DNA of 64,000 nucleotides from Nitrospira sp. (GTDB taxonomy: Bacteria > Nitrospirota > Nitrospiria > Nitrospirales > Nitrospiraceae). Each line of letters begins with the position of its first letter. Position 1 is the stretch's first letter. The position numbers were made by a program, and so were the translations under genes. The notes under the pieces were generated by a model. That model had not been told where the DNA came from, did not search any database, and worked only from the letters and a program-made list of their open reading frames with translations. This document shows positions 1 to 7,808 of this stretch, in pieces. The stretch is taken from NCBI GenBank assembly GCA_029194535.1, contig JARFXR010000002.1, forward strand, positions 930,001-994,000, in the 5' to 3' direction.

Positions 1-68
1 ACTTTCGCCAGAATCAGCGAATCGATGATGTGGCCCTTGAGAACGACCGTCTCTTGCGCTTCTACCAT
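1..68 (-). CDS. 5' end of a CDS leaving the window (possibly LOR/SDH, TIGR00300-like)
   Basis: An ATG at 66-68 opens a minus-strand frame that stays open to base 1, giving 22 residues that begin MVEAQETVVLKGHIIDSL. An AGAGG sits 7 bases upstream and the gene follows truD by 83 bases in the same direction. The GHIIDS stretch near the N-terminus reminds me of the LOR/SDH (TIGR00300) family linked to arginine/ornithine metabolism, but this rests on memory of a short motif. The rest lies outside the window, so the family call is tentative. Confidence 0.45.
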   Translation of the reverse strand, partial: MVEAQETVVLKGHIIDSLILAK

Positions 69-151
69 ACCGAGCCTCTGATCAATTTTATCACGCGGAA
101 GCGGTCGGTGGAGCAGCGGAACGGCCGCCCTGCGACGCGGATGGTCGGCCG

Positions 152-1180
152 TCACTCGGGAGTCTTCATCAGCTCCCGCAACACATTCGTTGCATACGCG
201 CCGGGCGGAAGAGAAAACCCGACGGTCAGAACGTTGTCGTCCAAGGCCCACTCGACCGCGTCCGGCCTCACGCGCAACGGCCGGCGTTCACCGCGAAATC
301 CACAGGCCTTTGCGGCCTCGGTGAGGCGCTCCGGCGTTGCGCCGTGTTCGGTCACAACAGCCCGTTCGATCATTCCCGGCTCCCCTTCGGCCCAGGATAC
401 GCGCGATCCGAAGAGAATACCCGTCGGACTGATCTCGAACCGATCCGCCCGAGCCTGCTCCTGTTCGGCGTTCTCGACGAGAAAGCACGCGCCGTTTTCG
501 ATCTTCATCGCCCAATCGCCGGCGAACACCCGGTCCAGCCTATCGATTCTACGGGCCAGAATCTGATTGAACAGGTGCGACTGCAGGCTGTTCAGATACC
601 ACATGCGTTTGGCGCGGCTCATCTTTTGGCGCCGGGCTTCGTCCGCCAACAGCTCGGCTCCCACCCGGTAGTTGTCCCCTCGTCTCCCCTGCCGTTGCGG
701 CCCAAAATAGTTGGGCACCCCGCGTTCGCGGAGCATGCCCAGGATCAGCGGAACGGTCCGGCCCGCATGGTCCGCCGGATCCCGTACTACCAATCGAAAT
801 CGGTTCCCCGCATGGTGTCCCGGACGCAGTCGGTTGCGGTGTCGCCCCAATATCTCCACCGACAACAGCTGTTCGTCGAGCTTCAGCCGTTCCATCCGCT
901 CCACGGTCACGCCGTGCAGGGACAGCAGTTGCGTCGTCACCGCCCGAGCATCTTTGAAGCCGGCAGATCCGATACCTTGCACCTTGATGCCCAGGACAGA
1001 CGAGATTCTACGGATCAGATCCGGAGTGGACAGCAATCTCTTGGTGATCTTGACATAGAGATGCTCACCTTCTCCGCAAGGAAGATACAAGGGCATCTCT
1101 TCCACCTGAAAATCCTCCGGAACGGCTCTGATACGCCCACCGATCCCGGGAAGCGCAGCGGTCAGATACGGCTGGCTCAT
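152..1180 (-). CDS. truD: tRNA pseudouridine(13) synthase TruD
   Basis: 342 residues, close to the usual TruD length of about 350. TruD isomerises U13 in the D-loop of tRNA-Glu in the cytoplasm. Visible family motifs are GFKDARAVTTQLLS (the catalytic Asp is in the KD), NYFGPQRQGRRGDNYR and LQSHLFNQIL. The ATG at 1180 gives the expected N-terminus before the conserved RAVPEDFQVEE stretch; no strong Shine-Dalgarno sequence precedes it. It lies head to head with an exported-protein gene starting at 1259, and its product reads into the partial gene at the window edge. Confidence 0.95.
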   Translation of the reverse strand: MSQPYLTAALPGIGGRIRAVPEDFQVEEMPLYLPCGEGEHLYVKITKRLLSTPDLIRRISSVLGIKVQGIGSAGFKDARAVTTQLLSLHGVTVERMERLKLDEQLLSVEILGRHRNRLRPGHHAGNRFRLVVRDPADHAGRTVPLILGMLRERGVPNYFGPQRQGRRGDNYRVGAELLADEARRQKMSRAKRMWYLNSLQSHLFNQILARRIDRLDRVFAGDWAMKIENGACFLVENAEQEQARADRFEISPTGILFGSRVSWAEGEPGMIERAVVTEHGATPERLTEAAKACGFRGERRPLRVRPDAVEWALDDNVLTVGFSLPPGAYATNVLRELMKTPE

Positions 1181-1244
1181 GGCGAACCGTCAATGGATGG
1201 AGCGCGACCGGTCGGCTGGTCCGTCAGATTTGGCGACCCTTCAT

Positions 1245-1252
1245 GGTATACT
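1245..1252 (+). promoter_or_regulatory. Extended -10 promoter for the exported EF-hand-like protein
   Basis: TGGTATACT (TG-N-TATACT) ends 6 bases before the ATG at 1259. The -35 region is poor, as is common with extended -10 promoters. The spacing would put the transcript start at or near the A of the start codon. Confidence 0.4.
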
Positions 1253-1258
1253 TTCCGC

Positions 1259-1891
1259 ATGATTCCCCCGCATTCACTAGGCACACGACGTCTGGTCGTA
1301 CCGTCCGCTCTTCTTCTCGCCCTCACCACGTCGATCACACCGGCACAAGCGGCACCGGCGTCAGACGACAGCGTCTTCCCACGATTCTCGCGGCATATCA
1401 TCAGTTACGTCCAGCGGGATAAGGCGGCCTTCGCCCAAGCCAGCACCTGCTTATCGTGGTTCTACAAAGGAACCAAGATCGCGCCGCCGATCATCCAGGG
1501 CATTCACTGGCATCCAAGCGCCTTCTCCCAACCCGAGAAAGACTGCCCTGCGATGTACCCCAGCATGGATGCGGCTCGAGACGACTTCGCCAAGACCCAG
1601 GCACAACTGTCGGTCGGTCTGACGGTGTATGAACTGGCCCTGGTCGCCGATCGAAACGACGATTATACGTACAGTGCCGCGGAGCTTCGGGATCTTTTTT
1701 CCTCTCTCTCGCTGAAATTGGATCCGGACGATCCGCCACAGGTTCCCGCATCGGCGTTGACGGAACGATTCGACCGTTGGCACCAAGTCCGTAATCTCGA
1801 GGAAGTCATGAAGAGCATGGGCCTCCTCTACGACCGAGGCTATCGGGTCACGGCGGGGGACCGGGCCGACCTGGATCGGGTCATGAAATGA
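1259..1891 (+). CDS. Exported protein with one EF-hand-like loop
   Basis: 210 residues. The first about 32 form a signal peptide (charged start, hydrophobic LLLALTTSI, AQAA cleavage site), so the mature protein should be periplasmic. Residues 131-142, DRNDDYTYSAAE, place acidic or polar residues at EF-hand positions 1, 3, 5, 7, 9 and 12, so a calcium-binding loop is possible. Nothing else is recognisable. I chose the ATG at 1259 because it begins the signal peptide. The frame stays open upstream opposite truD, which I treat as a shadow. The stop overlaps the start of the phosphoesterase gene (ATGA), so the two are probably co-transcribed. Confidence 0.7.
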   Translation: MIPPHSLGTRRLVVPSALLLALTTSITPAQAAPASDDSVFPRFSRHIISYVQRDKAAFAQASTCLSWFYKGTKIAPPIIQGIHWHPSAFSQPEKDCPAMYPSMDAARDDFAKTQAQLSVGLTVYELALVADRNDDYTYSAAELRDLFSSLSLKLDPDDPPQVPASALTERFDRWHQVRNLEEVMKSMGLLYDRGYRVTAGDRADLDRVMK

Positions 1892-2745
1892 CGGTGCCGA
1901 CGGCGAGTTGGCCTGATCGTGTCCGTTCCTGGGTCGGGTCCTGCTTGAGCGAGCCGCTCTATCGCCTCTTCAGTCTGGTGCCGGAGTGGGAAGTCGGCCT
2001 GGGGCAGCACGAAATCACCGCGATCACGCAGGTTCATGGCTCGCTGGCGGGACGTCGCGCCGTTCACCTGAGCGATTTGCACCTCGACCGCTACCACCCG
2101 CGACATGACCGGATCGTGGAGGCGATCGATGAGCTGTCGCCGGATTGGATCTTCATCACCGGCGACCTGCTGAACGTTCCGGAAGGGCTGCCGCACCTGT
2201 TTCGGTTCCTCGCCAACTTGCGCAATATCGCCCCGGTCTTCGTCACCTTGGGGAATCATGACCACTATAGCGGCGTCCCTCAGTCGCAATTTGAGGTTCT
2301 GACGGAACGTCACGGAATCATCCTGCTGGTCAACCAGACGACCTACATCACGACCGGAGTGGGCGAACTCGCCATCGCGGGAGTGGACGATCCCAGTTTA
2401 CATCGCGCCGATCTTTCGTGCGTCCCTCCGCCGGCGCACCGACGCTTCACCCTGCTCTTGGCCCATGCGCCTAACATCCTCGACCAGCTGAGAGAGCATC
2501 ACGTGGTCGATCTCATCCTCTGCGGGCACAGTCACGGCGGCCAATGGCGATTTCCCGGAGTCCCCACGTTCTGGCTTCCACCCGGCTGCAACGGTCGAAT
2601 CGACGGAAAGCATGAGACGAGCCGCCACCGTCTGTACATCAATCGGGGACTCGGCTGGTCGTTCATTCCGTTTCGGTATCGCTGCAGGCCTGAGATCGGC
2701 GTGATCGACTGGGTGGATGAACAAGCGTGCGCGCGCGCCGCATAG
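1888..2745 (+). CDS. Metallophosphoesterase (calcineurin-like, YaeI type)
   Basis: 285 residues with the complete two-metal phosphoesterase signature in order: SDLHLD, TGDLLN, GNHDHY, LAHAP and CGHSHGGQ. These residues bind two divalent metals and hydrolyse phosphomonoesters or diesters. A hydrophobic-free N-terminus of about 50 residues precedes the catalytic domain, so no clear signal peptide. The YaeI subgroup acts on membrane-related phosphates such as UDP-2,3-diacylglucosamine, but the substrate cannot be read from the sequence. Translationally coupled to the exported protein upstream by a 4-base overlap. Confidence 0.88.
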   Translation: MTVPTASWPDRVRSWVGSCLSEPLYRLFSLVPEWEVGLGQHEITAITQVHGSLAGRRAVHLSDLHLDRYHPRHDRIVEAIDELSPDWIFITGDLLNVPEGLPHLFRFLANLRNIAPVFVTLGNHDHYSGVPQSQFEVLTERHGIILLVNQTTYITTGVGELAIAGVDDPSLHRADLSCVPPPAHRRFTLLLAHAPNILDQLREHHVVDLILCGHSHGGQWRFPGVPTFWLPPGCNGRIDGKHETSRHRLYINRGLGWSFIPFRYRCRPEIGVIDWVDEQACARAA

Positions 2746-2781
2746 AAGGGCCGCTCAAGATTGCAGGCCGCTCTTCTCGCA

Positions 2782-2819
2782 GACTGTTCAAAAAGCTCGG
2801 TCCAGTTTCAACATCCTGT
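2782..2819. repeat. Truncated foldback repeat at convergent gene ends
   Basis: CTGTTCAAAAAGC and TTTCAACATCCTG are the two outer ends of an intergenic foldback repeat I recall from Nitrospira genomes, here joined with nearly all of the middle missing. It lies between the convergent phosphoesterase and HEAT genes and runs into the HEAT gene, supplying its last codons and its stop. Confidence 0.5.
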
Positions 2820-3446
2820 CCCCATTCGTTCCACCGCCTCCTTCGCCCGACTCCGGACCGTTTGATCCCAATCTTCCTCCATCAGGCGCACCAAACGCCC
2901 CTTCGTCTCGGCCGCGCGAAGGCGTCCCAATCCCAAGGCGGCACAGGATCGGACGTAGGCATGATCGTCTTCCAAGGCTTTGATCAGCAGCGGGACCACG
3001 CTCTTGTCCTGCAGGACGCCGAGATGACTAGCGGCCATCCCGCGGATTCGGTGCTGTTTATCGCCCAGCGCGTGCTGAAGCGTCGATGAAAACAGTTCTG
3101 TCAGCGCCGGGATGACCGGCTGCAAGCCGTCGAGGCGATAGTCGTTCACCTCGATCAGGGCGAACGCCGCCTCCAGTCGTTTATCTCGAGCGGTCTCCCG
3201 TTGAAACAGGGCAATGAGTCGCTCTCTCCGGCGACGCTTGGTCTGCCTGCGACGAACGGCACGCACCAGCATCCACAGACCCGAGGCGATCAGGAGACCG
3301 GCGAATGCGAAGGGAATCGCCTGGTCGATCACATACTCCTGGGTGTCCAGATCCAGACGCTTCCAGATCCAGACGCAGGCGATCACGGCTCCCAGTAGGA
3401 TGAGGATCGACGTGAGGTTGGCTTGGCCGGACGCGGCGCGCTTCAT
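2808..3446 (-). CDS. Membrane-anchored HEAT-repeat protein
   Basis: 212 residues. Two hydrophobic segments lie near the N-terminus (about residues 11-27 and 43-62), followed by a very basic patch (RRRQTKRRRRER), then a soluble domain with about three HEAT-like helical repeats such as HRIRGMAASHLGVLQDKSVV and AYVRSCAALGLGRL. HEAT repeats usually mediate protein-protein contacts; no enzymatic motif is visible. The ATG at 3446 was preferred over an upstream start because it directly precedes the first membrane segment. The last codons and the stop come from a truncated intergenic repeat, so the C-terminus may have been altered by it. Confidence 0.7.
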   Translation of the reverse strand: MKRAASGQANLTSILILLGAVIACVWIWKRLDLDTQEYVIDQAIPFAFAGLLIASGLWMLVRAVRRRQTKRRRRERLIALFQRETARDKRLEAAFALIEVNDYRLDGLQPVIPALTELFSSTLQHALGDKQHRIRGMAASHLGVLQDKSVVPLLIKALEDDHAYVRSCAALGLGRLRAAETKGRLVRLMEEDWDQTVRSRAKEAVERMGTGC

Positions 3447-3515
3447 CAAAGCCGCATCATAGGTACGGGAGGTCTGTCCGTCAACGGATCGGCACGCCTC
3501 TCTCTTCCCCGACTC

Positions 3516-3545
3516 TTGACGATTCGTTCTAGCACGGACTATTCT
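3516..3545 (+). promoter_or_regulatory. Promoter of the MarR gene
   Basis: TTGACG (3516-3521), an 18-base spacer, TATTCT (3540-3545), then 7 bases to the ATG at 3553. The transcript should start at or next to the start codon, so the mRNA is probably leaderless; no Shine-Dalgarno sequence is present. Confidence 0.6.
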
Positions 3546-3552
3546 GATTTTC

Positions 3553-4005
3553 ATGGATCTGCCGGATCTCAAGGACGACTCCCATCTGCGGGTGCTTCGT
3601 CCGCTGGTGGAAACCTACCTGGCATTCTGGCGCATCGACAGCCGTCACATCCGCGCCATGCGGCTCACGCCTTCGCAATTCGACGTCATCGCCACGCTCG
3701 GAGACACTGACGGCATGACCTGCGCCGAGCTCTCTGCGCGCACCCTCGTCACCAAAGGTACTCTGACTGGAGTACTCGACCGTCTGGTGAGGAAGGGGTT
3801 GATCCGCCGTGAACAGGTTGCCCAGGACCGGCGGAGCATCAAGGTCACGCTGACCGACAAGGGGGATGCGCTCTTCAGAAAAACCTTTGCGTCCCACATC
3901 GCCTTTCTCCGGCCGTATTTTGAGCGGGCGCTCAGTTCCAAGGAAGCGGAGACGGTGCGTCTCCTCCTGACCAGGCTGCGCGACAGTTTTCAGCGGAACG
4001 GCTAA
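3553..4005 (+). CDS. MarR-family transcriptional regulator
   Basis: 150 residues with the MarR winged-helix layout: an N-terminal dimerisation helix, recognition region around LTPSQFDVIATLG...TCAELSARTLVTKGTLTGVLDRL, and the wing motif DRRSIKVTLTDKG. MarR proteins are cytoplasmic dimers that usually repress their own operon and are released by small molecules. It lies 23 bases upstream of a metallo-beta-lactamase-fold gene on the same strand, which is the most likely partner in its operon. Its promoter overlaps the gap shared with the divergent HEAT gene, so it could control both. Confidence 0.9.
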   Translation: MDLPDLKDDSHLRVLRPLVETYLAFWRIDSRHIRAMRLTPSQFDVIATLGDTDGMTCAELSARTLVTKGTLTGVLDRLVRKGLIRREQVAQDRRSIKVTLTDKGDALFRKTFASHIAFLRPYFERALSSKEAETVRLLLTRLRDSFQRNG

Positions 4006-4028
4006 GGTTGAGGAGGCCTGACTTCTCC

Positions 4029-4784
4029 ATGCGACTGACGATTCTGGGATCCGGCACGAACCTGCATCCTGCACGCGCGGCCGCCGGCTACCTGGTCCGG
4101 ACGGATCGGACGTTGCTCCTCGACTTCGGGCCGCGTACCTTGATGAATCTGCTGAAAACCGGCGTGAATCGCCACCGAATCACCCACATCCTCTTCTCTC
4201 ATTTTCACGCCGACCATTTCTCGGATTTCATCACATTCTTCTTCGATGCGGTGATCTACGCGAAATACGGAGGAGGCTCCCGGTCGGACCTGACAGTGAT
4301 CGGCCCGTGGGGATTGAAGCGGCTCCTTGGAACCATCATGACCACCTTCCCGAGCTTTGCGGACCCGCCCTTTCGCGTGACGTTCCAGGAAGTCAGCGAC
4401 CGCAGCTTCACGATCGGAGAGACGCGTATCGTTCCCCGCATCATGACCCACGTGCCGGACCTGCATTGCGTCGGCTACCGTATCGAGTATCGCGGAAGGG
4501 CCATCGCCTACTCCGGTGATACACAGTACTGCGACAATTTGGTGCGTCTATGCCGCGAGACCGATGTGGCCGTGCTCGATTGTTCCTTCCCGGCGAATAA
4601 ACCGGGGCCGGCGCATCTGCACGCTGGCCAATGCGGCCTGGTTGCGAAGGAGGCAGGGCTCGGCCGCCTCGTGCTGTCTCATTTCTATCCGATCGCCGAG
4701 CGGTACGACGTACGTGAGCAGGCGGGAGAACATTTCGGGGGACCAATCACAATGGCCAAGGATCGACTGACAATCAAGATTTGA
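4029..4784 (+). CDS. Metallo-beta-lactamase-fold hydrolase (ribonuclease Z-like)
   Basis: 251 residues. The zinc-binding signature FSHFHADHFSD (HxHxDH) is near residue 60, YSGDTQYCDN supplies the bridging Asp and VLSHFYP the distal His. This set fits the RNase Z/ElaC-like or phosphodiesterase branch of the superfamily; the tRNA-binding exosite arm of true RNase Z is not evident. The ATG at 4029 has AGGAGG 12 bases upstream; a TTG further upstream was rejected because it would precede that ribosome site. Downstream of the MarR gene, probably in one operon. Confidence 0.85.
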   Translation: MRLTILGSGTNLHPARAAAGYLVRTDRTLLLDFGPRTLMNLLKTGVNRHRITHILFSHFHADHFSDFITFFFDAVIYAKYGGGSRSDLTVIGPWGLKRLLGTIMTTFPSFADPPFRVTFQEVSDRSFTIGETRIVPRIMTHVPDLHCVGYRIEYRGRAIAYSGDTQYCDNLVRLCRETDVAVLDCSFPANKPGPAHLHAGQCGLVAKEAGLGRLVLSHFYPIAERYDVREQAGEHFGGPITMAKDRLTIKI

Positions 4785-4788
4785 ACCG

Positions 4789-4911
4789 CAGGTTGTCCAA
4801 AATCGTTTTGCGCAAGGCCGAAACGAGCGGGAAGGCGAGTCGTACGTTTGGTGGTACGCCGAGCCTTTGTGCGATGTGAGCACAACGCGCAAGACGATGT
4901 TCAACAGCCTG
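4789..4911. repeat. Foldback intergenic repeat between convergent genes
   Basis: 123 bases filling the gap between the metallo-hydrolase stop (4784) and the SirB1 stop (4912). The outer ends CAGGTTGTCCAAAATCG and CGATGTTCAACAGCCTG are imperfect inverted repeats, an inner pair reads AAGGCGAGTCGTAC and GTACGCCGAGCCTT, and the centre is a short loop. The whole unit can form one long hairpin. It matches the general form of dispersed Nitrospira intergenic repeats as I recall them and could serve as a two-way terminator. Confidence 0.65.
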
Positions 4912-5775
4912 TTAGAGGCCGCCTTCGCGGTTGTCACACCCCAGAATCTCGATAAACCGGCTCAGGCGGGACTTTCGGATCGGATCATCGAGTTTGGCGT
5001 AAATGGCCAAGAGATTCTTGGTCATGCGCGAGAGGATCGCACGGACGGGGCTTTGTTGCAGATATTTCTCGTCGAACCCGTATCCGGCTTCCGTGAGAAA
5101 TCGCTGACAGTTCTTCTCGGTGAGCAACGCGCCGCCATTGAAGCAATCGACGAAGATCTTATATCGATCCGACTCATACTTGACGAGGAAATGTCCGGGC
5201 ATGCCGATGCCGTGTACCGGAAGCCGCAGTCGCTTCCCAATCAGCAGATACACGACCGATAGACTGATGGGAATACCGGTTCGCCGGTCGATGACGCGGT
5301 TCAGATAGCTGTTTTCGACCTCGTAATAGTTCTTGGTATTCCCCTTGAATCCCTGCTCCGTGAACAGATACCGATTCAGGGTCTTGACGGTTTCTTCCCC
5401 TGATGCCCGCGGACCGATGCGATCTTGCACCTCTTGGGCCATCTCGTCGAGCAACCGGGTATAGACCGGTACGTCAAGCGAGGGATACACATACCGCGCG
5501 ATCAAGAAGCCGCCCTGCTCCAAATCCACCTGATCATCGCGGACCGTAACGAGCCGCAGGAGCTCGTCTTCGAGCTTGCCGCCTCGAATCTCCTCCAAAA
5601 CGGACGCAATCCGTTCAGCCATTTCCGGCTGCTCGATTTCAGCTTCCTGGAGGAGGGGGACCGCGGAAGGACCGATGTCGATCAACTTGTCGCTGATCGT
5701 CTGGACAATCCTTTCATCCTCATCGGCTAGCAATCGGATGAGGGCCCTGATCTGGCTTTCGGGAATGACCACCAT
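4912..5775 (-). CDS. SirB1-family transglutaminase-like protein
   Basis: 287 residues. The C-terminal two thirds match the SirB1/transglutaminase-like core: NYYEVENSYLNRVIDRRTGIP, PISLSVVYLLIGKRL, GIGMPGHFLVKYE and FVDCFNGG. The N-terminal about 90 residues look like a helical, HEAT-like region (LADEDERIVQTISDKL). The biochemical role of SirB1 proteins is poorly defined. ATG at 5775 has AGAGAG close upstream. A possible TTGACC/TAGAGA promoter would place the transcript start about at this ATG. The stop abuts a foldback repeat. Confidence 0.82.
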   Translation of the reverse strand: MVVIPESQIRALIRLLADEDERIVQTISDKLIDIGPSAVPLLQEAEIEQPEMAERIASVLEEIRGGKLEDELLRLVTVRDDQVDLEQGGFLIARYVYPSLDVPVYTRLLDEMAQEVQDRIGPRASGEETVKTLNRYLFTEQGFKGNTKNYYEVENSYLNRVIDRRTGIPISLSVVYLLIGKRLRLPVHGIGMPGHFLVKYESDRYKIFVDCFNGGALLTEKNCQRFLTEAGYGFDEKYLQQSPVRAILSRMTKNLLAIYAKLDDPIRKSRLSRFIEILGCDNREGGL

Positions 5776-5841
5776 GATCAACTCTCTACCACCCCGTCGG
5801 CAAGATGGTCAACGCCGTAACCGGTGTAGGATCGCCGCGCC

Positions 5842-6029
5842 CTAGGAGCCTGTCCGACCATGACCGTTCTACTGCGGCAAACGACCTGCGGGCACCTGCT
5901 TCGTTCTCGGCCCGGAAAAATCCTCAACGTATTCCAGCGAATACGCTTCCGGTTTTTCGAGCCTGCGGTCTTGCATTTGCCCGCACCTCATTTGCCTCGT
6001 CACGAAGGCAATGTCGGACAGGCTCCTAG
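5842..6029. mobile_element. 188-bp foldback element with perfect 17-bp terminal inverted repeats (MITE-like)
   Basis: Left end 5842-5858 (CTAGGAGCCTGTCCGAC) and right end 6013-6029 are exact reverse complements. The arms continue as a diverged palindrome inward (for example TGTCCGACCATGACCG against TGTCCGACATTGCCTT) to a central CGTATTC-CAGC-GAATACG hairpin. It encodes nothing. The right terminal repeat contains the TAG stop codon of the ABC permease gene (6026-6028), and the left end lies 66 bases upstream of the SirB1 start. The structure fits a non-autonomous miniature element or a large REP/BIME-type palindrome. Confidence 0.75.
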
Positions 6030-6805
6030 CCCATCGCCCGGCGGAACGCCTTGGCGCCGCCGTACAGACACAGCGCATCGAAAACGATCATCACCAATAC
6101 GACCATCCCCACGTGCGGAAGCGCGTCCGCCCAGTTGGAGAGAATCAACGGCCGCACGGCATCGATGGCCCAGGTCATGGGATTGAACCGGGCAAGAAAC
6201 CCCATCCATCCCGGCATCGCCGCCAGCGGCACCAACGCCGAGCTCAAGAATATCATGGGCAGAGACAGAAAGCCGAGCACCGAGAAGAAATCGCCGTGAC
6301 TCTTGACGGAGAAGGCCATGGCCATGGAAATGGCCGTCAATCCGACGCCGAACAAAACGCCGATCAACAAGATGACCGCGATGCCGAGCAAACCGGTCGC
6401 CGGGCGGACGCCGAACAGGAAGGCTACGCCCAAGATGACCAGCACTTGCAGCGAAGTGATCGTCATCACGAAGAGAAATCGGCTGAGAATGACGGAGCTT
6501 CGGCGGATCGGGGTGGACATCAGACGCTCAAGGAACCCGTTTTCCTTGTCGAAGAGGAGATCAACCCCTCCGGCCAGGCCGTTGTTGAGCACCGTCATGA
6601 CGACGACGCCGGCCGCAAGGAAACTGATATAGTTCGGAGCCTGCATGACCTGCGAATCTGCGGCGCGCTGGAACAGATTGCCGAAAAAAATCAGCCAGAA
6701 CAGCATCGGCTGGACCAGCGTGAACAGCATGCTGAATTTTTCACGGCTCAGCCGGCGAACCCACCGCATAGTCAAGGCCTGAATTTCCTGCCAATACTCG
6801 CTCAT
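6026..6805 (-). CDS. ABC-2 type transporter permease
   Basis: 259 residues with six hydrophobic segments and the ABC-2 membrane domain pattern (FTLVQPMLFWLIFFGNLF, DKENGFLERLMSTPIRRSSVILSR, LVPLAAMPGWM, NPMTWAIDAVR). It should form the membrane channel of a drug/lipid-type exporter with the ATPase encoded 26 bases upstream. The transported substrate cannot be read from sequence. Its stop codon is inside the terminal repeat of the 188-bp foldback element. Confidence 0.92.
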   Translation of the reverse strand: MSEYWQEIQALTMRWVRRLSREKFSMLFTLVQPMLFWLIFFGNLFQRAADSQVMQAPNYISFLAAGVVVMTVLNNGLAGGVDLLFDKENGFLERLMSTPIRRSSVILSRFLFVMTITSLQVLVILGVAFLFGVRPATGLLGIAVILLIGVLFGVGLTAISMAMAFSVKSHGDFFSVLGFLSLPMIFLSSALVPLAAMPGWMGFLARFNPMTWAIDAVRPLILSNWADALPHVGMVVLVMIVFDALCLYGGAKAFRRAMG

Positions 6806-6831
6806 CGCTTCCTACCGGTTCTGAGTTCTAT

Positions 6832-7803
6832 CTAGTCACTCTCGGCATTCGGAGATTCTTCTTGGATACGCCGGCCCGTGTGGGCGATAAAGACGTCGTC
6901 CAATCGCGGGCGATTGTACCGGATGAACTCAAGCCCGCATCCCAGCCGGTTCGCCGATTCGAGGATCGCCGGCAAGGCCTTCTCCGGCGACTCGACCCGG
7001 ATATCCAATCCTGCGGCCGTGGCATTGACGGCTCGAATCGCCGGTTGACCTTTGAGCGACGCAGCCAGAGCCTGAACGCGATCGGATTCCTTCAACGTCA
7101 GGGATACGATGTCGCCGCCCAGCCCGACCTTCAGCTCGATCGGGGAACCGATGATCTTGATCTTCCCCCCGTCGATGATGGCCAGTCGGTCACACAGTTG
7201 ATCCGCCTCGTCCAGATAGTTCGTCGTCATGACGACGGTCATCCCCCTGGCCTTCAGCATGCGGACATACTCCCAGATGCGGAGCCGGCTCTGCACGTCA
7301 AGGCCCAACGTCGGTTCATCCAGAAAGAGAATTTTCGGATTCGGGAGCAGGCCGCAAGCGATGTCGAGCTTACGCTTCATGCCGCCCGAGTAGGTTTTCG
7401 CGGGACGGTCGGCGTGCGATTCCAGTTCCACAAGCTTCAGCAACTCGGTAATTCGCCTGAGCGCTTCATCCTTCGGCAGATGGTAGAGGGCGGCCAGCAG
7501 TTCCAGGTGTTCTCGCCCGGTCAAGAACCGGTCAATGGCCCGTTCCTGCGGAACATAGCCGATCAGCTGCCGAACCGTGTCGGCGTCCTTCACCGAGTCA
7601 TGTCCCAGGATGACGGCGGACCCGGAGGTGGGCGCCAACAAGGTGATCAGGGTGCGCAGGGTCGTGCTCTTCCCCGCGCCGTTGGGCCCGAGCAGTCCGA
7701 AGATCTCTCCCATATACACTTGAAACGAAATGTCGGCCACGGCCGCATGGCCGTCGTAGGACTTGGAGAGATGGGCGACATCGATCGCGACGGCTCGATC
7801 CAT
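6832..7803 (-). CDS. ABC transporter ATP-binding protein (DrrA-like)
   Basis: 323 residues. Walker A GLLGPNGAGKSTT, Q-loop GYVPQERAID, signature YSGGMKRKLDIA, Walker B ILFLDEPTLGLD and the switch in VVMTTNYLDEADQL are all intact. A C-terminal about 90-residue extension with NRPRLDDVFIAHTG is typical of DrrA/CcmA-type exporters paired with ABC-2 permeases. The ATG at 7803 was chosen because the ATPase core begins directly after it. It starts 5 bases after the LON-domain gene stops, so LON protein, ATPase and permease form one operon. Confidence 0.95.
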   Translation of the reverse strand: MDRAVAIDVAHLSKSYDGHAAVADISFQVYMGEIFGLLGPNGAGKSTTLRTLITLLAPTSGSAVILGHDSVKDADTVRQLIGYVPQERAIDRFLTGREHLELLAALYHLPKDEALRRITELLKLVELESHADRPAKTYSGGMKRKLDIACGLLPNPKILFLDEPTLGLDVQSRLRIWEYVRMLKARGMTVVMTTNYLDEADQLCDRLAIIDGGKIKIIGSPIELKVGLGGDIVSLTLKESDRVQALAASLKGQPAIRAVNATAAGLDIRVESPEKALPAILESANRLGCGLEFIRYNRPRLDDVFIAHTGRRIQEESPNAESD

Positions 7804-7808
7804 ATTGT

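Noticed and set aside
344-1258. Long plus-strand open frame continuous with the EF-hand protein
   Set aside because: It is antisense to truD; the signal peptide and the -10 box show the real gene starts at 1259.
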